From assembly GCA_029931535.1 (NCBI GenBank), contig JAQPZY010001684.1, positions 8,711,501 through 8,775,500 of the forward strand: a stretch of 64,000 bases of DNA, read 5' to 3'. Below, piece after piece: positions 9,680-22,369 of the stretch. This DNA comes from Margaritifera margaritifera. Its lineage: Eukaryota > Mollusca > Bivalvia > Unionida > Margaritiferidae. Each line of letters opens with the position of its first letter. Position 1 is the first letter of the stretch. The notes beneath the pieces were generated by a model. It was not told the origin of the DNA. It saw only the letters and a list, made by a program, of their open reading frames with translations, and ran no database searches. The position numbers were made by a program, and so were the translations under genes.

Positions 9680-11035
9680 AGAAAATAGTGTAGATAAGCC
9701 ATTTTAGATATATAGTTTTATTAAACATTAGTTTCTGAATAGAGTTTGCGTGGAGGGTTGATTGGTTGAGAAGTAAATCAGGAGAATGTTATTTGTTTCT
9801 TCTAGTTTGCCCAATTAGACCCCCGATGCTTAATATTTGAAACTCACATTTGTCGCTATAGAAAATCTGGCAAATCACGAGGAATGATATACAAATACGC
9901 AATTTGGGAGAAAATCTTTGCAAAATGTTTAGATTTTGTGCTTTAAACAACTGTTTACATCAACTGGTAAAATTGCTTTGATACGACCCTAATAAGTGGG
10001 TTCAACACAGTTTGCAGAGCATTATCGCAGATAATGCACTGCTGCAAGCAATAAAGGAAAATGTTATATGTATATACTATGTATGAGGATTCTGATATTG
10101 AGCATCAAGTCTGACAGCTTTTGATGCATTGCATTAAAATTTGGCAGACATCAAGTGAACATGTTCTGTCGTTCCGCTCCAATTATTTTTTGTAGAGTTA
10201 TGCCCTTATACATTCATCCGTTCTTTCTTTATTTTCTCTACAATTGGAGTTTCATACACATATATGACAAGCAAGAGCAAAGAACATAAAAATCGCATGT
10301 AAATACTGTACAAAATATATTAAGGTTAACTGGAAAGACTGTACAGTAAAACACAATCTTAGAGGAATAAGTAATCACATCTAAGCGACAATTAGAGAAT
10401 GATGAAGCAAATATGAAGAAGATATCTGCAAACGCACAGATGAACAAACTACATTAGTTCATACATATGTGTATTTATAAATATAATATGGATATTTCCC
10501 TGTAATCACAAATCTAAAGTATTAGCTTTATCCTGTGTAGGGGGCCATAACTTCAATTCATTGTATTGCGACCTCCCATCACTAGTATATGACCTATTCT
10601 GTATAATTTTGTTTGCGATGAAGTTACAAGATTAGTATTATAATTAAACTGAGAAAAATTCTAGATATAAGAAAAAATGAACTAGAATGACTTATTAATT
10701 TTGTATGTTACTTTGCATGTTGTTACACACATGCATACATTCTGCAAGACTTATTGCTCTTTTCTGCTTGGCACACTCATTCAGGCGGGGCGGGGGTGGG
10801 AGCGAAGGGGAGGAGCAGGTGGGTTGCTGGGGCATCAGTTACCTATGGATACATTTCTAAATTTTTTTATATAAAAAATTTTTTTTTTACCTTTTTTGTC
10901 ATGAATTGGTCTAGGCTGCACTGCTTGTAATTTTTTTTTTCTTTCCGCATACATTAAAATTTTATTTTACAATTTTATTTTACTTATGTTCATTCCCTTT
11001 CCGAATTAATGTTTCCAACTGGGTCCCTGATATTT
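9680..11035. other. Non-coding AT-rich stretch
   Basis: No gene is recognised. A copy of the GAGTTATG-type dispersed repeat lies at about 10090-10215, and a short G-rich tract is at 10784-10830. Confidence 0.45.
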
Positions 11036-11043
11036 ATTAGTAA

Positions 11044-11235
11044 GCCCTGGTAGCTCAGTTAGTACAGCGTAGGACTCGTAATCCTAGGGTCGCCGGTTCG
11101 GTACCCGCCAAGGCCAACCCGAGTCAGCTGTCTCAGTGTGTCCCGGAGAAAAGCACGTAGCTCCCATTTCCTCGGCATGATATAGCCAATAATGTGTTAA
11201 AAGTGCCGTTAAAACCAATAACAACAAAAAAGTAA
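11044..11235 (+). repeat. tRNA-derived SINE with tRNA-Thr(CGT)-like head
   Basis: The head (about 11044-11116) has an A box (GGTAGCTCAGTTAGTA), a perfect anticodon stem TAGGA/TCCTA with a seven-base loop CTCGTAA (anticodon CGT), and a B box GGTTCGGTACC. The acceptor arms GCCCTGG and CCAAGGC pair with one mismatch. The T stem has a mismatch, and about 115 bases of unrelated sequence follow, ending in AACAACAAAAAA. That layout is a tRNA-derived SINE rather than a working tRNA gene. Confidence 0.65.
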
Positions 11236-11429
11236 TATTTATTTAGGGTTTGGAATAAGGAAGTGTCTCCTTTTAAAGTGGTTTTACATTCTGATCATGG
11301 GTTACTATACGTCCACACTATTGTACGCATTAAGAGTTTGAACGCGTAACGTTTATATCGACTTTATCGAGGATTAATGTTCCATGAGTCATTGCCATCT
11401 GCTTCAGATATGTAAATTTATCTCGCTTT

Positions 11430-11860
11430 GCCGTTTTGTGCCCTTTCAGTGCCGAAAGTACAGTTGCTGCTACTTATCTCTCCATCTATCTGTCTATCTA
11501 TTGCAAACATATTGTATTCGTTTCCTGTCCTTTCAGTAAGGAAAAAAAAGAATAATAATAATAAAAAATGCTGCTACTTATCGATATATATGTATTTTTA
11601 TCTATCTATTGCAAACATGTTCTATTCATTCCCACCCTTTCATAGCCGACAGAACAGTTACTGCTACTTATCTATCTCTCTATCTATTGCAAACATATTC
11701 ATTGCCGAAAGAACAGTTGCTCCTACTGATCTATATATCTACCTACCTACCTAAATAACTACCTACGTACCTATCTATCTTTCTATGCAAACATATTCTG
11801 TCTGCTTTTTACGCTTTCAGTGCCGAGAGAATAGTTGCGTGATTATTAGTTAGGAACGTA
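11430..11860. repeat. Irregular ~100-bp tandem repeat with TATC microsatellite
   Basis: The block GCCGAAAGxACAGTTGCTGC, then CTATCTATCTATTGCAAACAT, then a CTTTCA segment recurs four to five times. Short TATC runs inside vary in length. Confidence 0.75.
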
Positions 11861-12440
11861 TCTATCTCTCGGTCTATCTATACATACATTCATCTATATA
11901 TAAGAAAGAGATGCATACATACAGAGAGACTATAGGATGGATAGGCACATTATACAGACAGACAGACAGGCATTCGCTAGAACGCACATTTGTATAGAGA
12001 TACACGTGGTTTTTACATTTAGACAGGAACAACATATTGGTTTCAGTCATAGATAAATATGAACAGGGAGGTTTGCACGAGATGGACGAGATGCGATACA
12101 TCCATGATCTGAAAGGGACTGAAAAAAGAAAGCATCGGTTAGTGTTATATTGAAGGTGTAAAGTCGTAAAATTGAAAATCACGGCACTCGACAATATCTA
12201 GTTTCTAATATCGAGATGAAATCCTTAATAAACATACCAATATATGTGACGTAAGATTAAAGTACGACTCTCTGTCGGAAAGAACTTTATGTATACTTTC
12301 CACATTTCACTAGAAACGGCGATATCACCAGAAACGGCTGTGTGAATAAGCGTTCAATATTTTCGTTCTGTTTGTGTTGGCTATTTTCTGATGAATATTT
12401 TATAATATGAAAAATTAATAGAATGCATTTTCTCAAGCCA

Positions 12441-12446
<6 letters not shown>

Positions 12447-12524
<78 letters not shown>
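12447..12524. repeat. (TA)n microsatellite
   Basis: This is about 39 uninterrupted TA dinucleotides. Open frames on both strands through it read Tyr-Ile and are artefacts. Confidence 0.98.
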
Positions 12525-12526
<2 letters not shown>

Positions 12527-12779
12527 TTCCGGTGCAAGGTTTGTTTTGCAAGTACATTCGATATGCACAGCTGGGAGGAATACTATCCCAAGCAGTGACA
12601 GAAATATATATATCCAGATCAATAGAGGCTGGGGCCTCAGCTTTTCAGGTGTTACAGTATTCGTTTTACTTCAAACGCGATAAATCAACAGATGCGATAA
12701 GATCGGGAAAAGATTCAGCCGTCGCCAATCTACAAAAACCTGAAGGTGAGAATCTTTTATGTAGAAATCCTTATTGAAC

Positions 12780-13200
12780 ACTTTGAGGATCTGTTACAGT
12801 TATGTAATCCAAAATTCCAAAATAATGGAAGGGTAAAATGGAGAAAAAAAAATCAAGAAAATCATTTATCATTTTATTAATATAATTTTGAAATCGGTTT
12901 GAATCTGAGATGACAAGACACAATGCTGCCAGCACAGAGATTTTTCAATTTTTCTGCTAATGAAGAACGCTATGCATTCTACGGTAGCTGTCAGTCAATA
13001 ATCGGCTATAAATCTCCTTATCCTCCAAAAGTACCTCGAACATATTTTGTTTAGACTTTGTTCTTCAGAAATCAATTGCTGATCAAATGGGACTTAATGA
13101 GTTTATTTTTCTACGATTGTCCTGTTCTAATCTGTAGATAGAATATGTACGTCCTCTCTCAGTCAACCATCTCAAAACAGTTTTCAATTTATTTTTTTTT
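12780..13200. other. Non-coding stretch
   Basis: No gene or repeat is recognised. Confidence 0.4.
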
Positions 13201-13204
13201 TATA

Positions 13205-13400
13205 AAAAAAAGACATAGCTCACCAACAGGTTTTGCCTTTCTTCAAAAAGCACTCATCTTGGGTTATAAATACTACTTTTAACATTTTTTTTTTAAAAGC
13301 TGGCTCACCATTGTTTTCACAATTTTTTCAAGTAAAAAAGCTGGCTCACCGCCATTTTTATATTTGAAAAAAAAAAAAAGCTGGCTCACCACCACATTTT
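13205..13400. repeat. AAAAAGCTGGCTCACC tandem motif, 4 irregular copies
   Basis: AGCTGGCTCACC or a close variant, preceded by A-runs and followed by T-rich sequence, occurs near 13216, 13300, 13340 and 13379. Spacing varies because the A and T tracts vary. Confidence 0.7.
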
Positions 13401-13502
13401 TGTGTGTGTGAAACTATTAGTAGTAACATGACTCTCTTTCCTAATTCAAGACTAAAACAGCACATACAAAAAAACAAACAACAAAAAAAAATTTAATAAA
13501 AT

Positions 13503-13580
13503 AGGCATGTTGTGGGATTTGAACCTGATACTCTTGCGTAACAGTTGGCCTTACTTACCAGTAGACGAATCGAGTGACAA
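13503..13580 (-). repeat. tRNA-like sequence, possible SINE head
   Basis: On the minus strand, CTACTGGTAAG resembles an A box, and GGTTCAAATCCCAC, about 35 bases later, is a near-perfect B box. It is followed by an A/T-rich tail. The anticodon arm does not fold cleanly, so a decayed tRNA-derived element is more likely than a gene. Confidence 0.4.
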
Positions 13581-13831
13581 AATGGCGAATCAAATTTCTT
13601 TATCATAATGTTATTGATGTCAATTGACCGCAGTGAAAAAATAATTTTTTTGCAATTCACTCGAGTGAATTATCAAAATTATTTCTATTGGAAAATCAAC
13701 TAAATCACGGGCTAGCGTAAAATGAATGGTCTGTCGGAAAATGCACCCTTCTGCATAGGTTTCAGCAGCCTTCTAAGGATTAGGTGAATTATAAAACAGA
13801 TGCAACTTAACAGATGATAACTTTACTCCAC

Positions 13832-14052
13832 TACTGTCTTTACTCGCTTATAAGACGATGCCAATTGCAAACTGCAAGGACCAATATCTGCCACCGCATA
13901 ATGCACTGGCAGATCTGGGTCCTTGTAGTTTGTTAGGAGTAATCAGTAGAGCAAACAACATACACCCTGATCTGCTGGTGCATTATGTGACGGCAGACCA
14001 GGGTCTATGTTGTTTGCAGTTAGACTCGACTTATAAGGGAATACCGACGATA
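13832..14052. mobile_element. 221-bp double-hairpin MITE, copy 1 (older)
   Basis: The ends are imperfect terminal inverted repeats (TACTGTC..CTCGCTTATAA and TTATAAGGGAATACCGACGATA). Inside are two consecutive long hairpins: AAACTGCAAGGACC..GGTCCTTGTAGTTT and AAACAACATACACC..GGTCTATGTTGTTT. The length is exactly the same as the copy at 27873-28093. No protein is encoded; the plus-strand open frame here only reads the hairpins. A non-autonomous DNA transposon is the best reading; the TA at each outer edge would fit a TA target duplication. Confidence 0.8.
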
Positions 14053-14562
14053 GGTCTATATTTACACAACTTTAAAATGTGTGTATCATTCTAATCTAGA
14101 GATACAATTAGATTTTCCAGGGATACTCTAGCCTCTTGAAGATCTAGAGCTTCTGATAGATAAATGGAAATAGGCCGACGAAGCTAACATGCGTAATATC
14201 TTATATACATGAAGCAAGGTCGATGTTTGTGTTGTATAAACTATAGATGATACATATAGAATTGATTTTGTATACGGGCATTTTGACTTTGTCCTGTATT
14301 CCAATGAGGTCACAACTCGGTCTTCATCATTTTAGCATTAGAACTGCGAAAGTGTAGTAAAGTGCTCCCACGTGGTAACAAAAAGTTATGAAGTTATTAT
14401 ACAAGTACATTTTCTTTAGAAATTTGGCAACAAGACTGGCTAGTTTTTCCTTTTAAAATGCTATGGTAATGATTCATCGCATCAAATATGGCGGCCATAG
14501 GTAAAAGCGTCTTAGCTAACCTCAGTTTCATGGAGCTTTATGGAAAGCGAAATTGACAAAAT

Positions 14563-15380
14563 TTCAGTAATATTTAGTTACCTCAGGTATACCTAGTTTA
14601 TCTGTCAGGTATTCGTATATTACCTGGACCTAATAAGCATTGTTTAAAGATGATTAAAATTGGCATGTAATGTTTTATAAATTTAAAAAAAAAATTCTTC
14701 TCAGAAAATGGCATTATTTCATGTAGATGTTAAATATGGCTCGCAAAATAAAATAAAAATCAGGTAATATAGAGTTATCTCTCGAAACACTAGTCTATCT
14801 GCTAGGTATCAGTATATTACCTGAATCTAGAAAGCATTACCTGCAGATAAATAGACTTGGCAGGTAATGCGAAATGTTATCATCTTTTTACTGAGAATTT
14901 GCAGTACCTAATGCAAAGGCTTTTTTGAGCTCTCAAAATAAAAAAATTTAGAAATTTCAGGCAAAATTGGGAGACATTTCAGATATACCTAGCTTATCTA
15001 TCAGGTATTTATATATTACCTGACACCAATTCGCAATACCTGCAGTTAACAATATATTTTTTGTGAATTTCACCACAGGTATCTACGAAATATCTCAGAT
15101 ACATTATGTTTCAAGGTAGGTAATGTTAATTAAAACGCAAGCTAAGTTCACAGAAGTTCAGGTAATATATATTTACTTCAGATAAACCTAATTTACCTGC
15201 CAGATATTACCTGGGCGTAATTCGCATTATCCGCGTGTAATTATATATTGCACGAAGTTTCGCGAATTTCGTGTCAGGTATCTACGATTTACCTTAGACA
15301 AATTAGGTTTGATCAGGTAATGCTAATTAAGATGCAAGCAAAATTCATATAAATTCAGGTTATATATAGTTACCTCAGAA
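14563..15380. repeat. ~197-bp satellite, 4 copies plus partial
   Basis: Repeat starts marked by TTCAGGTAATATATAGTTAC-type sequence fall near 14563, 14760, 14957, 15158 and 15355. Each copy contains ATACCTAG-TTTATCTGTCAGGTAT and ATATTACCTG, so CAGGTA and TACCTG face each other many times. Confidence 0.85.
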
Positions 15381-15592
15381 TTTTCATTACATATACGATG
15401 TTCCTATCAGTATCTAAATAAGCCAAACAGAGCTGATCTTACAGACAAAAGAAAGAACATGAAAGTTCCATTTCAATAATATTAAAGAAAGAATCCGTGT
15501 AATATATTTCAGACGTCATAACACGCACAATTTCTGCTCTTTTATATTATAAAGGGTACAATTTTAGAACCGTTTAGTATATTCACAATCTT

Positions 15593-15675
15593 CAAGTGTG
15601 TTAATGTACTGAATATTGTTCAAGTGTGTTAATGTACTGAATATTGTTCAAGTGTGTTAATGTACTGAATATTGT
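15593..15675. repeat. 28-bp tandem repeat, 3 copies
   Basis: CAAGTGTGTTAATGTACTGA plus ATATTGTT repeats at 15593, 15621 and 15649 with essentially no divergence, suggesting recent expansion. Confidence 0.95.
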
Positions 15676-15679
15676 CTTT

Positions 15680-18645
15680 TTACCACTGCCACTACACCTA
15701 AAGTGATATATTGGGAGCAATTTTTCATAATGGTTAATAAAATAAGTGACACTAATATAAGACTGATGAAAGGGGCTAATCTTCCACCCCACCACACCAA
15801 TGAAAAAATGAGCGCGAAACAACCGGAAAGTTTCCTAGAGTACGTTTTCTTTACAGATACAATTTTTAATTATGCTCTGGAAACGCTTAAAATGTAGGAG
15901 CTTCTGAGATCTTCGTCCTCGGGGCCCCCACCAGTGGTTCCATCCTACATACCCGGTGTCTACTTGTTTAGCCCCAACCCCACCCCATCCCCCGGATATT
16001 CCTGAATCCGCCCTTGGATTATGAACGTTCTCTTATAAAAACAAAAGTATTTTTAGACACAATATTCTAAAATGTAAAGAAAAATGCAAAATATTGTAAT
16101 CTACAAGACAGCCTTATGACCATACTATAGAACTTATAACCTCTTTTATGTACGGTCAATATTAATTTATTGTATGAATCACGAGATGTGGCAAAATTAT
16201 GACCTGCCAAAGTCATCAATATTATGTTAATTAAATCAAATGGTGTCCATATCCTCTTTTACCAAACCATTCATTCATTTAATCATACCGCAAATTAAAA
16301 GGTTAACCCATTAATTATTGAAAACAGGAACCATACTGTCTTGGGCAAAGCAGTTTCAACAAATCTTACCAAATATTTAATGAAAACTCGAGTCGCTTAA
16401 TCCAAAACCATTCCATATAGTAGTATACGCCATTATTTTGCTTTTCTGATATGATAAGAAAAAGAAACAATTCGCTGTGTAATGAAGTGATCTATTATAT
16501 GATGAAATAATCAAGATTTATGTAAAGAAGACATCAAGATGCCATATAATTCATCGATTAATAAATCCTATACCCTTCTCTCAAAGCCGTATAGTTAAAA
16601 AGGAACACACATTGTAATCCGCTAACAAATTAAAATCGAAATGAAACAGTGACAGTTTGAGCTGAACGGATGGAGTAAGTAGTGTACATTTTGAGAGTTC
16701 TGGGTCAAAGCATAATTTAAGATGTATTTGCCCTTCTTGTTCATTGCACCGTGTTTTTTGGCAATATGACTTCAAAAAAACACAGCAGAAACAAAACATT
16801 GTAATTAATTCTAGCTGATAGGAGTGCATAGATGACACTGTTGTAATTACAAATAGGCATAAATAGTCAATCAACTGCCACTAGAACAAGCACTTTATTT
16901 TTTATTTTTTTATGGAATGAGATGAATTATTTTAAAGTGTACGTAATGTCGAGTCTACGATATTGTAGCTAGGTTCTAATCATTACCAATACAGCAGGTA
17001 GTACCATTTTAAAAAAAATGTTGAATACGCGACGATTTTAGATTGATAACATAGTGCTCGACATTCAGTCTAGTTTACACTGTATCACACCTCTTTGTTG
17101 GTCTCGTCAAAATATGTCCACGTACCTTATTACACGGATTTTGTTTGATGCATATCCTGGAGCGATTATATAATGATCTTGCAAGGAATATTGAACGACG
17201 AGTAGCGAAATCAACTGAATAATTGCCATTTAAAGGTATGTCTAATCAAATTCTCAAAAATGACACCTATAGCTGAAATAGTCGGTATCGCACACCACTC
17301 GCACAATCACTTGTATTTTAGGCCGAAACACTTCCAAGATTCTTTTTCTAAGTATGAACTTATAAGATCATTAGACAACTTTCTATTACGTTACTTGGAC
17401 AAGTAATTCCATTAACGTATCATAATGATTTGGCATAGTTCTATTTTGCCTAGCGTACTTCAGCCTTTACCTGAGTTCTTCGCCATTTTCTCAGCGATTT
17501 CCTCCATTGTATTCTATAGCATTCCATTGAAGTATCTTTGTGGTTGATTGGGTTGAAAAGTTACGAGGTGTTTCGATTGGTAAATAATGTGATGTAGGAC
17601 TACTTTTGTTTACAGAAAATATGGAGTCTGGAGACGCTGACAGGAGGGTAGCTATTGGCCTTTTACAACACCCAATGAGGATAGTAGAGAGGATAGTAGT
17701 TATTAACAGAATGACATCTCTATGTCAATTTATCTAAAAAGAAAGTCAAATTGCATAACTCAGTAGAAGTGCCCCATGAAAGGATACTGGCATCCGACCA
17801 GTAACGGCAAACGGCAAAGGACCAGTGACAGCCAATGTCATTGTTCACGTGAACGCGCGAGTTACGTCACTTCCGATCGGTAATTTTAGAAGAAAAGAAA
17901 TAGACTGCTGAGAACAAAAATAAATAGCTCTAAATTCAATATATAAGCTGAATGGAAAAAAGAAAACAAAAACAACTGAACTCCATTCCCTGTGTATGTT
18001 TGTTTGCATCGGGGTGGGGGGGGGGGGTATATATCTCTCTCTGATATTTTCTAGTTTTAAAATTCCAATATCACCTCTTATCATGTTGTTTGCTTCTGCA
18101 ACCCAGTATCCGTATGTACTAATTACATAATTTTTATGTACTACAGTCTTTTTTAGTACTGGATACAGAGTATTTACCCTTGTCATAAACTAACTTAGAA
18201 CTGTTTAAGTTTTGTCCCTTATATTTCCTATGTCTTAATGACAATGATAATCAGTAAATTTATCTGATTTTCATAAAATACTTCTTTGGAAAGCGGCAAA
18301 CACGCATTTACTTTTTTGCAACTTATATCCGAGTATCCCTGTGGATAAACTCAAGTAAACTACAGCTATTTTCCTTTCTTTATGCAATTTAAAATGTAGC
18401 AATTTAGACACAAAATGTGTAATAGCTATATGCGGTTAAAAAAAGTAATAAAATTGAAATAAAGTCAGTCTCTGTCTGATAGTGTTGTTCTTCTGTGGAA
18501 TCAACGAGTCATTTGGGCTCATCAGTGAACTATTCCGCATCATTCATGATGAAGCAAAACAAGACACAATTATTTTTTAAGATATGAAACGGAGTGAAAT
18601 CACACACACACATGCATTTTCTCTTTCCATTCAAAAACAGAATGC
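15680..18645. other. Long non-coding stretch
   Basis: No gene is recognised. The segment 16735-16900 is one member of a dispersed repeat whose partner is at 29185-29375. A short G-run lies at 18010-18030. Confidence 0.4.
16735..16900 (-). repeat. Dispersed repeat, member 1
   Basis: The reverse complement aligns over about 165 bases with 29185-29375. Shared words include TTGTTCTAGTGG, TCTATG.ACTCCT and TTTCTG.TGTGTT, and the translated frames of both keep FCCV.xKSY. It is too short and diverged to classify. Confidence 0.6.
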
Positions 18646-18651
18646 CAAAAA

Positions 18652-20170
18652 GGCAGAGGTATTAATTGGATGAGTTCGAGGCTACTTTGTTTTAAGTCAA
18701 GAGAGACATAATGACAGTCATTCAAGCTCCAGAGATTCCGGCGTCCCCGGGAAGACTACTGACAACCATGTACGGGTGTTTAAAATAACCACCGATTTGG
18801 ACCTCAGAGAATGGTAACTGAGGAAGAGGAGGATGAACTGGTCCACTACGTGAAATACATGACTCATCAAGGTTGCCCAATGTTTCAGATGATAGTCAGG
18901 CAATATGTAATAGCATTAGTCAGGAAGAGTGGACGCCAGACTCTGTTCAGTCTAAACACAGGCCTACCTGATCGATCCAAAAATTGGTTCGAAAGACACC
19001 ACGAACTCAATGGAAGAAAGCCAGAAAGACATGATCGTCCAGATCCAAAATGGCAAATCAGAACTTAATGGATCAATACTTTAAACTTATAAGCAATACT
19101 GTGGACAGGCTGAGACTCAAAGACAAGCCACAGTGCATATCCAATGCAGACGAGACTGGATGGAGTGGTAAGAAAAATGCACATCAGAGGGGTATAAGCA
19201 TAAGAAACTAACATACATTCCAATAAGTTGCATCATCATCAGGCCATATAATGGCCCATTTATGCATTTGTGCTGATGGCAGGGTTCTGCCAACCTTTTT
19301 TATTTTTGAAAAATCATTTCCTCAAACAACCTACAGAGATGTTGTACCCAACAACTGGCACTTTGCCTATTGTGAGTCTGGCTACATGGATTCAGAACTG
19401 TTTCTGGCCTGGTTCATAGATCTATTTCTTTCAAACTGTGGCAAAGAACGGCCAGTATTACTTGTCTGTGACAATCCTGACAGTCACATCAACTTGCAAT
19501 CGGTGAAACTTGCATGTGAAAACAATACTGAACTGATCCGCCTACCACCCCATACAACACACCTCACACCTTCAGGCTGGCATTAATGGTCCACTGAAAC
19601 ATAAATTTAGTACATCAGCAACTATCCTTGGCTCTCTTCAGAAATATCAAGCTTTGAATAAGGCCAAAGTTCCTGCGGTTTAAAGGCGTGCATTGATGGT
19701 TCGGTTCACCGGTTAAAATTAAAGAAACCTTCATAAAACAGGGCTTCACCCATTATATCCATATGCTATTGACAAAACAAAACTGATACAATCACATATT
19801 ACCAAATCAACAACCAAAAATGGACCTTGCACTTCAGACACACAGCAAACTCAGCCCAAAGTTTGCATACATTAACGAAATGTCTTGGATGTGATTCTTT
19901 CCTTGCTGGTAACCATCTAGTGAAAGAAAACCGGATTTCCGCCATCACTCTCTGACAATTTTCCTCCAGTACCAGACAAACCCCAGGCAGCCAAAAGGAA
20001 GTTTGTTACAGAAGCCAGGGTCATAACTACAAATAAGTTTTGCAAGAATTTAGAGGAGAAGGATGAAGAGAATAAAAAAGACAAAGACATCAAAAGTGAA
20101 AGAAACAAAGAGAAAGGCACAGGCGTTAAGAAAAGGCATGAAAAAGAGCAATGTATGCAGAATCAGTCAT
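18652..20170 (+). pseudogene. pogo/CENP-B-type DDE transposase pseudogene
   Basis: From ATG 18652 the frames read an N-terminal HTH region (MPKRQRY, then VPGKTTDNHV). They continue with RMVTEEEEDELVHYVKYM and NWFERHHEL, typical of Tigger/jerky-like transposases. The DDE core follows: the first catalytic Asp in SNADETGW (about 19143-19160), then GHIMAHLCICADGRVLPTFF, and the second Asp in VCDNPDSH (about 19465). After RLPPHTTHLT the sequence jumps to GINGPLKHKF in another frame, as though a short deletion removed the segment with the third catalytic Asp. A Lys/Glu-rich tail ends near 20170. Multiple frameshifts make it non-functional. Flanking terminal repeats were not identified. Confidence 0.8.
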
Positions 20171-20540
20171 CATCAAGAGAGTAATGTTTCATGTTTTAAA
20201 AACAATATGACTAATCCAGTTTTGCTCAGGTTTGCTTAGCCAAGTTTGAATTTGACTTATTGTTTGTTTTTGTTTTTGTTGTTGTTGTTGTTGTTTTGTT
20301 GTTTTTTTTTTTGGGGGGGGGGTGGAGGTGGGGGGGTTAGTTAATACATTTTACTTGTCTATTTCTTTTTAATACAGTGCTTATTAATTTTGCTTTCATT
20401 TTTCTATCCCCACTAATATCAAACAGAAATTTGGACAACTGAACATTGAAGATTTTAATTACCTCACACATGAATTAAACCCGTTCTGCTGGAATAACAG
20501 AAAAAATGTTTGTGAAGACAATATGATCTATTTAACATGT

Positions 20541-20545
<5 letters not shown>
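20170..20545. other. Non-coding stretch with T/G-rich low complexity
   Basis: TTGTTGTTGTT and a G-run at 20310-20335; no gene is seen. Confidence 0.45.
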
Positions 20546-20849
<304 letters not shown>

Positions 20850-22075
20850 TATTCTTTAAAGGGAAATATTTACTAAACTCCAGGTCTAAAGTAAATTTAA
20901 AACTATCTCCCAGTTGATTGATTGTGCCAACAGATCCTATTAGAGATTATAGATTATAGGTTCGTACTATGGTTAGGTTTGTTGTCGTAAGAAATGGATT
21001 ACCTATCGGTAGTTTACGGGATGAACGGATCAAAAGCATGATACAAGTTTGCCTTCACTGGTCCGACGCCAGGCCCATTAGAGGCACGTATTTTCTACAA
21101 TCAAGAGTGTTTTTTTTTTTTTTTTCCCCCGAAAAGCACATATATTCTACTTGGAAGCAAAAGAATACGTTTAAGCTGTAAAGAATGATTATTTACAGAA
21201 ATGTGGATATTTCATCGGCAAAAGGAGAACGAGTATTAGCGATTTCGACGCCATCAAATCTTTTACCGGTAATGTAACAGCTTCACTTACGGCACCGCTA
21301 TTATATAAATAGGGCCACTGCCTGAACAAACCGTTTGATATCGGGTTCAGCCTCGTTTTGAGAGATCATTTTTGTTATTTTTGTGATGAATTTTGTCAGA
21401 AAAGATCCATTTATTTACTATGAAAGCGCTTGATCTAATAACTTAAGCAACTCAATTGTCTATTTTATGCATTAATTTGGCAAATTCTTTTGAAAGCAAG
21501 GTTAAATATAGAAAAGCCTTTCTGCAGGTTCCTATAGTTTGTTTTCAAATGGCATAGCGAATGCTAACCGTCGCTGCATCTAAGAATGTATTTATGCAAA
21601 CGTCCTGACAACAATGTATAAAGGGGAGTTCTTTTTACACGGGCTTCAAAAATTGCACCCCATTCTTTTCCGCTCTAACGCGGACACTGTGAATTCCATT
21701 TACCCTCGAATATTCAAGACTTTCTTAATGTACATTTTCTGTACCCGAGAAGAGTGGCCAGAAGTTAGTATAAGCCTTCACGGGTGATTGTCCTTGAATA
21801 ACCACATACTACTGTCACCAGTGTCTCGTAATCTGAAGCTATATTTTGTCAGTAATAAAAAAAAAAAAAGAAACTTCAGGAGAAAATAACTTTTCATATA
21901 ACTAAACAAAATGTTCATAACAAATTACTGAAATAGTTATTGACCTGAAATGAGCTGGTAGTTTGTAGCCTGCGAAGAACTGAAAGGACAAACCATTTAA
22001 CAACATGGCGTCAGTTTTATCATTAGGAGGACCTTGACCCTTCGATGGTGAGTTGAATGCATACTCTCAAGTGTT
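20850..22075. other. Non-coding stretch
   Basis: No gene is recognised. A short T-run lies at 21110-21125. Confidence 0.4.
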
Positions 22076-22077
22076 AG

Positions 22078-22361
22078 CAGGGGCAAGGAGAGTGCCGGTT
22101 TAACCGCTAGGCAAACTATGTGGTAGCCTGGGGCGGCAAAATTTGAGGCTGGGGAGGGGGAGACAAAACACTGAATAAATAAAATAAGAAAGAGAAATAG
22201 CCTCAAATAGAAGATAACAAGCGTCTAAAAATAGAAGGAGAAAAAAATAAGGAAATAATAAATGTACAATATTAATATTTGAAAGTTAATTTGGGGGGGG
22301 GGGCGTGGGGCGCAAGGCTGAAGGTTCGCCTAGGGCGCCAAATACCCATGCGCCTGCCCTG
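22078..22361. mobile_element. Possible hAT-type non-autonomous element
   Basis: The segment starts CAGGGGCAAGGAG and ends GCGCCTGCCCTG. It has GGTTTAACCGCTAGGCAAAC near the left and CGCCTAGGGCGCCAAATACC near the right, resembling mixed-copy hAT non-autonomous elements. No 8-bp target duplication is visible, so the call is weak. Confidence 0.3.
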
Positions 22362-22369
22362 GGGAAGAA

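Noticed and set aside
11044..11116. Functional tRNA-Thr gene
   Set aside because: T-stem mismatch, acceptor mismatch and the long fused tail fit a SINE better.
12287..12777. Two ~110-codon ORFs with Tyr-Ile runs
   Set aside because: They cross a (TA)n tract, and the flanks show no known domain or splice context.
14563..15380. Possible CRISPR-like array
   Set aside because: The 197-bp period consists of complete tandem copies, not short repeats with unique spacers, and the DNA is eukaryotic.
17845..18186. 113-codon minus-strand ORF
   Set aside because: No recognisable domain, low-complexity G-run inside, and no supporting neighbour.
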